In this document: positions 34,046-42,356 of the stretch, piece after piece
Layout of the letters: each line of letters opens with the position of its first letter
Numbering within the stretch: position 1 is the first letter of the stretch
Source of the DNA: Cribrihabitans_A pelagius
GTDB lineage: Bacteria; Pseudomonadota; Alphaproteobacteria; Rhodobacterales; Rhodobacteraceae
Assembly: GCF_048820915.1 (NCBI RefSeq)
Contig: NZ_JBMERR010000009.1
Coordinates: forward strand, 1-64,000
Reading direction: 5' to 3'
Length of the DNA stretch: 64,000 nucleotides
Program-made: the position numbers and the translations under genes
Notes under the pieces: generated by a model
What the model was told of the DNA's origin: nothing
Seen by the model: the letters and a program-made list of their open reading frames with translations, nothing else
The model's database searches: none

Positions 34046-34888
34046 ATGCCGTCAACCACCGTCCTTCAGGCCCGGGCGCCCGCCGCCTCCGCATCGCCTG
34101 CGCCGCGCGCCCTGCCGGACATTCCGGTGCTGGAAGCCGAAGGCCTCACCGTCACGCTGGAGGGCCGCCAGATCCTGCGCGACGTCAGCCTGACGCTGCA
34201 CCGCAACGAGATCCTGGCGGTAATCGGCCCGTCCGGCTGCGGCAAGTCCACTTTTGTCACCACGCTGAACCGGATGATCGAGCACACCTTGCCGGCAGCG
34301 CAGGTTACCGGCCGGATCACCCTCAACGGCGCGCAGATCTATCCCTCCAGCGTGCCGCCCGCCGCGCTGCGCAACCGCATCGCCATGGTGTTTCAGCGCC
34401 CCAATCCGTTTCCCTTCTCGATCCGCAAAAACATGGAATTCGCGCTCAAGGCGGCAGGCGACCGCAACCGCGCGGACTACGGCGCGAAGATCGAGACCGC
34501 CCTTCGCGCGGTCAACCTGTGGCGCAGCCTCAAGGACCGGCTGCAAGACCGCGCCACCAATCTTTCGGGCGGCGAGCAACAGCGGCTGTGCATCGCCCGC
34601 GCCCTGCTCAGCGACCCCGACGTGATTCTGTTCGACGAGCCCTGCAGCGCGCTTGATCCGATCTCCTGCACCGCGATCGAGCGGCTTATCCACGACCTGC
34701 GCCAGCGCTGCGCAGTGATCGTGGTCACCCACAACCTGGCCCAGGCGCGCCGGGTCTCGGACCGCTGCGCCTTCTTCTGGCAGCAGGGCGGCACCGGCGT
34801 GGTGCTGGAAACCGGCCCGACAGAGGCAATGATGACGGGCGCGCAGAATGAAATCACCCGCGCCTATATCAACGGCGAATTCTGCTGA
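34046..34888 (+). CDS. pstB: PstB-type phosphate ABC transporter ATPase
   Basis: This 280-residue ATPase has Walker A GPSGCGKSTFV, the PstB-specific Q-loop MVFQRPNPFPFSIRKN, signature NLSGGEQQRLC, Walker B VILFDEPCSALDPIS and switch His in VVTHNLAQARR. It completes a full pst-type importer, but phoU and phoBR, which often accompany housekeeping pst operons, are missing. That supports a specialised copy. The N-acetyltransferase gene starts 29 bp downstream. Confidence 0.93.
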   Translation: MPSTTVLQARAPAASASPAPRALPDIPVLEAEGLTVTLEGRQILRDVSLTLHRNEILAVIGPSGCGKSTFVTTLNRMIEHTLPAAQVTGRITLNGAQIYPSSVPPAALRNRIAMVFQRPNPFPFSIRKNMEFALKAAGDRNRADYGAKIETALRAVNLWRSLKDRLQDRATNLSGGEQQRLCIARALLSDPDVILFDEPCSALDPISCTAIERLIHDLRQRCAVIVVTHNLAQARRVSDRCAFFWQQGGTGVVLETGPTEAMMTGAQNEITRAYINGEFC

Positions 34889-34917
34889 AAATGGAAGACC
34901 ATAGGAAGGAGCCAGCC

Positions 34918-35403
34918 ATGCTGCGCGCCATCAGGCAAGCCCGGCCCGAGGACGCCGGAGAGATCGCGGAGATCACCAACCGGATGATCCTGGACACGCT
35001 GATCACCTTCGCGTCGGAGGAGAAGACCGCAGAACAGATCGCCGAAACCATAGAAGAGCGCGGGCCGCGGTTCCTGGTCGCGGATTTTGCAGGCCAGGTC
35101 TGCGGCTTTGCGACATACGGAGCCTTTCGGGGCGGCAGCGGCTACCGCCACACCAAGGAACACAGCATCCAGCTGGCCCCTTTTGCCCAACGGCGCGGGC
35201 TGGGGCAGTCGCTGATGGCCTGCCTTGAAGAGGTTGCCCGCCGTGAGGAGGTGCATGTGCTGGTGGCCGGCATCAGCGGCGCGAACCCGGGCGCGGTGGC
35301 CTTTCACGCGGCCATGGGCTTTGCCGAGGCCGGCCGGGTGCCGCAGGCCGGGCGCAAGTGGGACCAGTGGCTGGATCTGGTGCTGATGCAGAAGCAGCTG
35401 TGA
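34918..35403 (+). CDS. GNAT N-acetyltransferase, phosphinothricin/arsinothricin (PAT/ArsN1) type
   Basis: This 161-residue GNAT protein begins IRQARPEDAGEIAEITN and carries TEE-like substrate residues in LITFASEEKTAEQ. The SIQLAPFAQRRGLGQSLM acetyl-CoA loop and HVLVAGISGANPGAVAFHAAMGF are also typical of the PAT/ArsN1/MddA group. Those enzymes acetylate the amino group of phosphinothricin, arsinothricin or methionine sulphoximine and give self-resistance. The ATG at 34918 has GGAAGGAG. Closing the run that holds arsM, arsL, a deacylase and an oxyanion importer, it most likely protects the producer's glutamine synthetase or blocks the amine during synthesis. Substrate preference must be tested. 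Confidence 0.85.
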   Translation: MLRAIRQARPEDAGEIAEITNRMILDTLITFASEEKTAEQIAETIEERGPRFLVADFAGQVCGFATYGAFRGGSGYRHTKEHSIQLAPFAQRRGLGQSLMACLEEVARREEVHVLVAGISGANPGAVAFHAAMGFAEAGRVPQAGRKWDQWLDLVLMQKQL

Positions 35404-35672
35404 GGCCCCCCGGGCCGCCTGTTTCGTTCGAGCCCCTTGCTGCCCTTACCCTGCCTGTTTTTTAGACATGATCGGGCGCAGCCGCTGAAGATTTCAGCGC
35501 AGGCTCCGGCAGTTGCTTATGCAAGCGCCCCGGCATGGTCTCTCCGCCTGCGGTCTGATCAAGGATAAGCCAAAGGAAACCGGGGGACCGCACGATTTCT
35601 GCCATCGCCACAGCTGCCATTCCGGACGCCGCCGAAGCGCCGCCGCGCTCGCGGGGGGCGCTGCTGCTATCG

Positions 35673-36431
35673 GTGAAACAGGCGGGGCGGAACTCGGGGC
35701 TGGACCGCCTCCGCAGCTCGGGCGCGATGAAGGCGCTGTTCCCGCGCCCGCGGGACAACGGCATAGAGGCGATCCTGATCAACACTTCGGGCGGGCTGAC
35801 TGGCGGCGACCGCATCGGCGTGGAGGCGCGGGCGGGCCGGGGCAGCAGTCTGACGCTCACCACCCAGGCGGCTGAACGCGCCTACCGGGCAGAGGCGGGC
35901 GAGGCCGTGGTCACCACCCGGCTGGAGGCCGGAAGCGGCGCCGAACTGATGTGGCTGCCGCAGGAGCTGATCCTTTTCGAAGGCTCCGCGCTCTCCCGCA
36001 CCCTGACGGTGTCGCTGGCGCCGGATGCCCGGTTCCTGATGGCCGAAGCCGTGATCTTCGGCCGCGCCGCCATGGGCGAGCAGCTGCGCAATATCCGCCT
36101 GCGCGACCGGGTGCGCATCACCCGCGGCGGCGTGCCGGCGTACCGCGATGGCGTGGACATCACCGGCGATGCGCTCACCCACATGGCGCGCCGCGTCACC
36201 GGTGCCGGGGCGGGGGCGATGGCGAGCCTCATCTATGCCGGGCCTGACGCCGAAGCGCAGCTCGACCCGCTGCGCCGCCACCTGCCCGCCACCGGCGGGG
36301 CCAGCCTGCTGGCACCGGATCTGCTGGCGGCGCGCATTCTGGCCGCCGACGGCTTTGCACTGCGCCAGGCGCTGATCCCCATTCTGGACCGTCTCAGCCG
36401 CAACCGGCTGCCTGCCTCCTGGAGATTGTGA
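35673..36431 (+). CDS. ureD: Urease accessory protein UreD (start uncertain)
   Basis: UreD binds the urease apoprotein and, with UreF and UreG, delivers nickel. The homologous sequence (RSRGALLLSVKQAGRNSGLD, then GAMKALFPRP and LINTSGGLTGGDR) begins upstream of the first usual start codon, the GTG at 35673. The frame stays open back to a stop at 35556-35558 but contains no ATG, GTG or TTG, so either a rare start (ATT/ATC near 35595-35604) is used, the gene is shortened, or the assembly has an error. From GTG 35673 the product is 252 residues. Its stop overlaps the ureA region, and all ure genes run in one direction. Confidence 0.88.
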   Translation: MKQAGRNSGLDRLRSSGAMKALFPRPRDNGIEAILINTSGGLTGGDRIGVEARAGRGSSLTLTTQAAERAYRAEAGEAVVTTRLEAGSGAELMWLPQELILFEGSALSRTLTVSLAPDARFLMAEAVIFGRAAMGEQLRNIRLRDRVRITRGGVPAYRDGVDITGDALTHMARRVTGAGAGAMASLIYAGPDAEAQLDPLRRHLPATGGASLLAPDLLAARILAADGFALRQALIPILDRLSRNRLPASWRL

Positions 36432-36433
36432 CG

Positions 36434-36736
36434 ATGAATCTGACCCCTAGGGAAAAAGACAAGCTCATGGTGGCAATGGCCGCCGAAGTGGCACGCCGCC
36501 GCCTGGCGCGGGGCGTGAAGCTCAACCACCCGGAGGCCATTGCCCTCATTGCCGATGCAGTGGCGGAAGGCGCGCGGGACGGGCGTTCGGTGGCCGATAT
36601 GATGGAAGCGGGTGCCGCGGTCATCACCCGCGCCGACTGCATGGAGGGCGTGCCCGAGATGATCCGCGAAGTCCAGGTCGAGGCGACCTTTCCCGATGGC
36701 ACCAAGCTGGTGACCGTCCACAACCCGATCCGCTGA
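36434..36736 (+). CDS. ureA: Urease gamma subunit
   Basis: This 100-residue UreA follows the family over its full length (MNLTPREKDKLMVAMAAEVA at the start, then LNHPEAIALIADAVAEGARDG). It forms the small structural subunit of the nickel enzyme that splits urea into ammonia and carbonate. ATG 36434 is used, with GGAGA upstream; a GTG at 36428 overlapping the ureD stop is the alternative. Confidence 0.96.
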   Translation: MNLTPREKDKLMVAMAAEVARRRLARGVKLNHPEAIALIADAVAEGARDGRSVADMMEAGAAVITRADCMEGVPEMIREVQVEATFPDGTKLVTVHNPIR

Positions 36737-36747
36737 AGGAGACAGAG

Positions 36748-36978
36748 ATGAGGAAACCGGCCCCCGCCCTGATCGCCGCCGCCGCGGCCATCACGGCACC
36801 CGCAACAGCACAGGCCGATGCGGGCGCGCACCTGCACCCCCATGCCGCGGAAAGCTGGCTGGCCGCCGCCGCTCTCTCCGGCCTCTGCGTGCCGCTGGCA
36901 GCCATGGCGCTGCGCCGGGTCTTTGCTTCGCGGCGGGGGAGACACAGGGCGGGGCACCGGACGGGGCGGCGCTCATGA
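36748..36978 (+). CDS. Small exported/membrane protein in urease operon
   Basis: This 76-residue protein has an N-terminal hydrophobic signal (PAPALIAAAAAITAPATAQA), a short histidine motif (HLHPHAAE), a second hydrophobic helix (LAAAALSGLCVPLAAMAL) and a basic tail. It ends inside the ureB start (ATGA, 36975-36978), so translation is coupled. Similar small genes sit at this place in other Rhodobacterales urease operons. The histidines could bind nickel near the membrane, but that is only a suggestion. Confidence 0.7.
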   Translation: MRKPAPALIAAAAAITAPATAQADAGAHLHPHAAESWLAAAALSGLCVPLAAMALRRVFASRRGRHRAGHRTGRRS

Positions 36979-37280
36979 TCCCGGGCGAAATCTTTCCCGC
37001 GCCAGGTGCGCTGACATTGAACGAGGGCGCCCCGGTGCTCACGCTGATGGTGGCCAACACCGGCGACCGGCCGGTGCAGGTGGGCTCGCATTACCACTTT
37101 GCGGAGGCCAACCCTGCGCTGCACTTTGACCGGGACGCTGCCCGCGGCAGTCGGCTGAATATTGCCGCCGGCACCGCGGTGCGGTTCGAGCCGGGGCAGC
37201 GCCGTGAGGTTCAGCTGATTGAAATCCAGGGTGGAAGGCGCATCTATGGATTCAATCAAATGATCATGGGTGCGTTATGA
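36975..37280 (+). CDS. ureB: Urease beta subunit
   Basis: This 101-residue UreB begins MIPGEIFP and has the conserved VANTGDRPVQVGSHYHFAEAN and AAGTAVRFEPGQRREVQLIE (both about 20 residues). It is the second structural subunit. ATGA overlaps join it to the small gene before it and to the 106-residue gene after it. Confidence 0.96.
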   Translation: MIPGEIFPAPGALTLNEGAPVLTLMVANTGDRPVQVGSHYHFAEANPALHFDRDAARGSRLNIAAGTAVRFEPGQRREVQLIEIQGGRRIYGFNQMIMGAL

Positions 37281-37597
37281 AGTACGATTTTTACACCGAT
37301 CCTTTCGCGATGCTGAAATTTCAGACCCAAGCGGCGCTGACGGCGATGGAGGCCAGCGCGGTGATCTGGATGCGGGTCATGGGCTGGGCCGGGGTCTGGT
37401 CGGTCCTGCCCAGTGAAAACTCCCGCATGGTGACGGAAAAGAAGAAGGCGTTCCATCAGGCCGGCACCAAGCTGGTTCTCGGCACGATGAAGGGGCAGGA
37501 TGCCGCCAAGACACTTTCCCAGGCAATCAAGCCGGTCCGCCGCACCACCAAGTCCAACGCCAGCCGGCTGGCCAAGCGCGGCCCGAAGAGAAAGTAG
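37277..37597 (+). CDS. Small basic protein of urease operon, unknown role
   Basis: This 106-residue protein has an amphipathic helical first half (DPFAMLKFQTQAALTAMEAS) and a very basic C-terminus ending in LAKRGPKRK. Homologues in Roseobacter urease operons tend to carry an uninformative 'antifreeze protein' label. The helical part resembles short phasin-like or scaffold proteins. It overlaps ureB by ATGA and ends 8 bp before ureC. The function is unknown. Confidence 0.7.
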   Translation: MKYDFYTDPFAMLKFQTQAALTAMEASAVIWMRVMGWAGVWSVLPSENSRMVTEKKKAFHQAGTKLVLGTMKGQDAAKTLSQAIKPVRRTTKSNASRLAKRGPKRK

Positions 37598-37605
37598 CAT
37601 CAAAG

Positions 37606-39318
<1,713 letters not shown>

Positions 39319-39326
39319 GGCCCGCG

Positions 39327-39851
39327 ATGTCAGAGCTTCCCATTGCCCAGAAATTGCTGCGCCAGCCCGAAGGGGCTGCGGCGGATACCGTGACGCTGAG
39401 CTTTGAGGCGCGTTTCCTGCGCCGCAAGCGGCTGGTGGCGGATGGCGGGCTGGCTTTTCTTGTGGACCTGGAACAGACCACTTCGCTGGAGGAGGGCGAC
39501 GCGCTGGAACTGGCGGATGGGCGGTTGTTGCGGGTGCAGGCGGCGCGCGAGCCGGTGCTGGAGGTGATGGGGCCGGACCTGCCGCGGCTCGCCTGGCACA
39601 TCGGCAACCGGCACACACCCTGTCAGATCGGCGCGGAGCGTCTGCTGATCCAGCGCGACCCCGTGATCCGGCACATGCTCGAGCATCTCGGCGCCACCGT
39701 GCGCGAGGCCGAGGAGCCCTTCACGCCCGAGGGCGGCGCCTATGGCCACGGGCGCACCCACGCGCATGAACATGGGCATAGCGCGCACCACCGCGCCCAC
39801 GACCACCCGCATTCCCACGCGCATGACCATGCTGACGGCCACACCCATTGA
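39327..39851 (+). CDS. ureE: Urease nickel metallochaperone UreE
   Basis: This 174-residue UreE has an N-terminal peptide-binding domain, the metal-binding domain with GNRHTPCQI, and a C-terminal tail of about 34 residues with a dozen or more histidines (HGRTHAHEHGHSAHHRAH, DHPHSHAHDHADGHTH). The His tail stores or passes nickel to UreG. The ATG at 39327 is used; an upstream in-frame ATG overlaps the ureC stop. The tail-coding DNA overlaps the start of ureF. Confidence 0.95.
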   Translation: MSELPIAQKLLRQPEGAAADTVTLSFEARFLRRKRLVADGGLAFLVDLEQTTSLEEGDALELADGRLLRVQAAREPVLEVMGPDLPRLAWHIGNRHTPCQIGAERLLIQRDPVIRHMLEHLGATVREAEEPFTPEGGAYGHGRTHAHEHGHSAHHRAHDHPHSHAHDHADGHTH

Positions 39852-40488
39852 CGCCCGGCTGCTGACGCTGACGCAGTGGCTGTCGCCGGCCTATCCGGTT
39901 GGCGCCTTTGCCTATTCGCACGGGCTGGAGCAGGCCATCCGGGAAGGCTGGGTCAATGACGCAGAGAGCCTCGGCGAATGGCTTGCGGAAATCACCGCCT
40001 TCGGCAGCGGCCGAAGCGATGCGGTCTGGATCTGGCTGGCCTGGCGGGCGGAGAGCGAGGCGGAGGCCCTGCTGCTCCACGCCGAGGCGCGCGGCAATGC
40101 GGCCACGGCCGAGCGGCTTCGGGAGGGCGCGCGCCAGGGCGCGGCCTTTGCCCGGGTCACCGCTGCGGTCTGGGGCCTCCCGCTGCCGCCGATGCTCTTG
40201 CCGGTGGCTTTGGGCCGGGCGGCGCGGCTGATGGAGCTGCCGCCTGAGGCTGTGGCGGCGCTCTATCTGCAAGCCTTCCTCGGCAACCTCGCCGCCGCCG
40301 CGCAGCGGCTGATGCCCTTGGGCCAGACCGATGCGCAAACCGTGCTGGCCGGGCTCAACGGGACCTGCCTGCGCATCGCGTCCGAAGCGGCCGGGGCGGG
40401 GCTGGAGGACATATCTTCCACCTCCTTCCTCTCCGATATCGCTGCGATGCGGCATGAAACCCTGCAACCAAGGCTTTTCCAATCATGA
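39823..40488 (+). CDS. ureF: Urease accessory protein UreF
   Basis: This 221-residue UreF starts in the region overlapping the end of ureE (ATG 39823 or 39829). It shows the conserved LTQWLSPAYPVGAFAYSHGLE, of which the AYPVGAFAYSHGLE part is most typical. An all-helical body follows with YLQAFLGNLAAAAQRLMPLG. It bridges UreD and UreG during nickel insertion. Its stop overlaps the ureG start by ATGA. Confidence 0.95.
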   Translation: MTMLTATPIDARLLTLTQWLSPAYPVGAFAYSHGLEQAIREGWVNDAESLGEWLAEITAFGSGRSDAVWIWLAWRAESEAEALLLHAEARGNAATAERLREGARQGAAFARVTAAVWGLPLPPMLLPVALGRAARLMELPPEAVAALYLQAFLGNLAAAAQRLMPLGQTDAQTVLAGLNGTCLRIASEAAGAGLEDISSTSFLSDIAAMRHETLQPRLFQS

Positions 40489-41102
40489 CCAGAATGAACG
40501 GCCCCCTGCGCGTCGGCATCGGCGGCCCGGTCGGCGCGGGCAAGACCACGCTGACCGCGCGGCTGGCGGAGAGCCTCAAGCCCCGCTTCTCGATCGGCGT
40601 CATCACCAACGACATCTACACCCAGGAGGATGCCGAGGCGCTGATGCGGATGCAGATCCTGCCGCAGGACCGTATCATAGGGGTGGAGACCGGCGGCTGC
40701 CCGCATACCGCAATCCGCGAGGATGCCTCGATCAACCTCGCCGCGGTGGCCGAGATGCAGGCGCGTCACCCGGACCTCGACATCGTGCTGATCGAAAGCG
40801 GCGGCGACAACCTGTCAGCCACTTTCAGTCCGGAACTGGCCGACGTGACGCTCTACGTGATCGACGTGGCCGCGGGCGAGGAGATCCCGCGCAAGGGCGG
40901 CCCGGCGCTGACCCGCTCCGACATCCTGGTGATCAACAAGACGGACCTCGCCCCGCATGTGGGCGCCTCGCTGGAGGTGATGCAGCGCGACGCCACAGTG
41001 GCGCGGGGCGGGCGGCCGTTCTTCTTCACCAGCCTGAAGGCGGGCGAGGGCGTGGCGGAGGTGACCGCCTGCCTCTGCGAAATCTCCGGCCTGCCCGGCT
41101 GA
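40485..41102 (+). CDS. ureG: Urease accessory GTPase UreG
   Basis: This 205-residue SIMIBI GTPase has P-loop GGPVGAGKTTL, the invariant metal-binding Cys-Pro-His in GCPHTAIRED, the ESGGDNLSATFSPELAD segment and the guanine-specificity motif NKTD. It couples GTP hydrolysis to nickel delivery. It is the last gene of the urease operon; the 132-bp gap that follows shows no gene. Confidence 0.97.
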   Translation: MTRMNGPLRVGIGGPVGAGKTTLTARLAESLKPRFSIGVITNDIYTQEDAEALMRMQILPQDRIIGVETGGCPHTAIREDASINLAAVAEMQARHPDLDIVLIESGGDNLSATFSPELADVTLYVIDVAAGEEIPRKGGPALTRSDILVINKTDLAPHVGASLEVMQRDATVARGGRPFFFTSLKAGEGVAEVTACLCEISGLPG

Positions 41103-41234
41103 GGCCGCTGGGTCTCGGGCGAGGTTTCGCGAAGCCGGGCAGGGGCTTGCCGCCGCCGGCGGGGTCTGACAGTGTTGCGGGCAGGCCCGCGGGCCAGGCC
41201 CCTCACTGCAACTGCCCCGAGACCTCCAGCACCG

Positions 41235-42278
41235 ATGCTCAACAGGCTGATCCTCAAGATCTACCGGGATATACTGGACCTCCGGCTGTGGATGCTGGCG
41301 CTCATGTGTCTGGTGTTCGTACTGATCTCCTGGGCCTTGTTCATGCTGGCGGGGGAGACGGCGCTGACTTCCAGCGCCCTGACGTTTCTCTATTTCGCGG
41401 CCACCACCGCCTCCACCGTGGGCTATGGCGATCTGTCGCCCGAGACCCACGCCGGGCGGCTGGTGGCGGCGCTCTGGTTCTTCCCGGGCGCGCTTCTGAT
41501 CTTCTCGGCGGTGCTGGGACGGCTGGCCGGGGCAATGGTCGAAAGGATAAGGCGGATGGCAGAAGGACAAGGCAATTTCGAGACTCTGGCGGGCGCAACC
41601 GTGATCGTCGGCTACCAGCGCGAGCAGACGCCGCTGATCGTGGAGAACCTGATCGCGGGGCAGGACGGCGACGAGAAGATCGTGCTGCTGACCAAGGACG
41701 CCGAGGCCGAGGTGCCGCAGGGCGTCCACATGGTGCGCACCGAGCGGCTGGACGCGCTGACTTCGCTGCGCCGGGCGGCGATCCCGATGGCGCAAAAGGC
41801 GCTGGTCTTTGCCAACAGCGATGCGGAGACTTTTAACGCCTGTCTAGCGATCCGCGAGCTGAACCAGTCCGTGCATGTGGCGGCATTCTTCGAGGACCGC
41901 GACACCGCCCGGCGCGCCGCGCGCATTGCCGGGGTAGAGACCGTGGTCTCCAACGCCTCCGAAGCGCTGGTGCGGGCGGCGCAGGATCCGGGCGCGGGGC
42001 AGATCCTGATGGCGCTCTCGGCTGCCAACGTTGGGGCAACGATCTATTCCGCGCGGGTCGGTGCCGAGGCCGAGACCGCCCGGCTGGAAGCGGCGATTGC
42101 CGCCTGCGACGGGACCTTGATTGCGGTTTCGCAGCCGCAAGACGGCGCCTATGCGTTCCGCCCCTTCCCGCCGGTGCTGAAAGCGCAGGGCATCTTCTAC
42201 TACCTGGCGGCGCACCGCCTGCAGGGGACCAGGCTGCAGGCGGCGATGCCGGGCGGCGCGGTGCCGGTCATCGTCTAG
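41235..42278 (+). CDS. Potassium channel with RCK (TrkA-N) domain
   Basis: This 347-residue protein has two to three N-terminal membrane helices around the pore loop with selectivity filter TVGYGD (about residues 58-63). An RCK/TrkA-N Rossmann domain follows (TVIVGYQREQTPLIVENL, quoted in part; then LLTKDAE, VFANSDAETFNACLAIREL). It is expected to conduct K+ and to be gated by a ligand bound to the RCK domain. The start at 41235 was chosen because the first helix begins soon after it. The gene stands alone on the plus strand between the urease and sensor genes. Confidence 0.9.
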   Translation: MLNRLILKIYRDILDLRLWMLALMCLVFVLISWALFMLAGETALTSSALTFLYFAATTASTVGYGDLSPETHAGRLVAALWFFPGALLIFSAVLGRLAGAMVERIRRMAEGQGNFETLAGATVIVGYQREQTPLIVENLIAGQDGDEKIVLLTKDAEAEVPQGVHMVRTERLDALTSLRRAAIPMAQKALVFANSDAETFNACLAIRELNQSVHVAAFFEDRDTARRAARIAGVETVVSNASEALVRAAQDPGAGQILMALSAANVGATIYSARVGAEAETARLEAAIAACDGTLIAVSQPQDGAYAFRPFPPVLKAQGIFYYLAAHRLQGTRLQAAMPGGAVPVIV

Positions 42279-42356
42279 GCTCCGGCGCGGAATCAACGGC
42301 TTGATTGGTGTCCCGCCCTGTTGCAAGCTACTTTGCGCAGAAATAGGGACAGGCCG

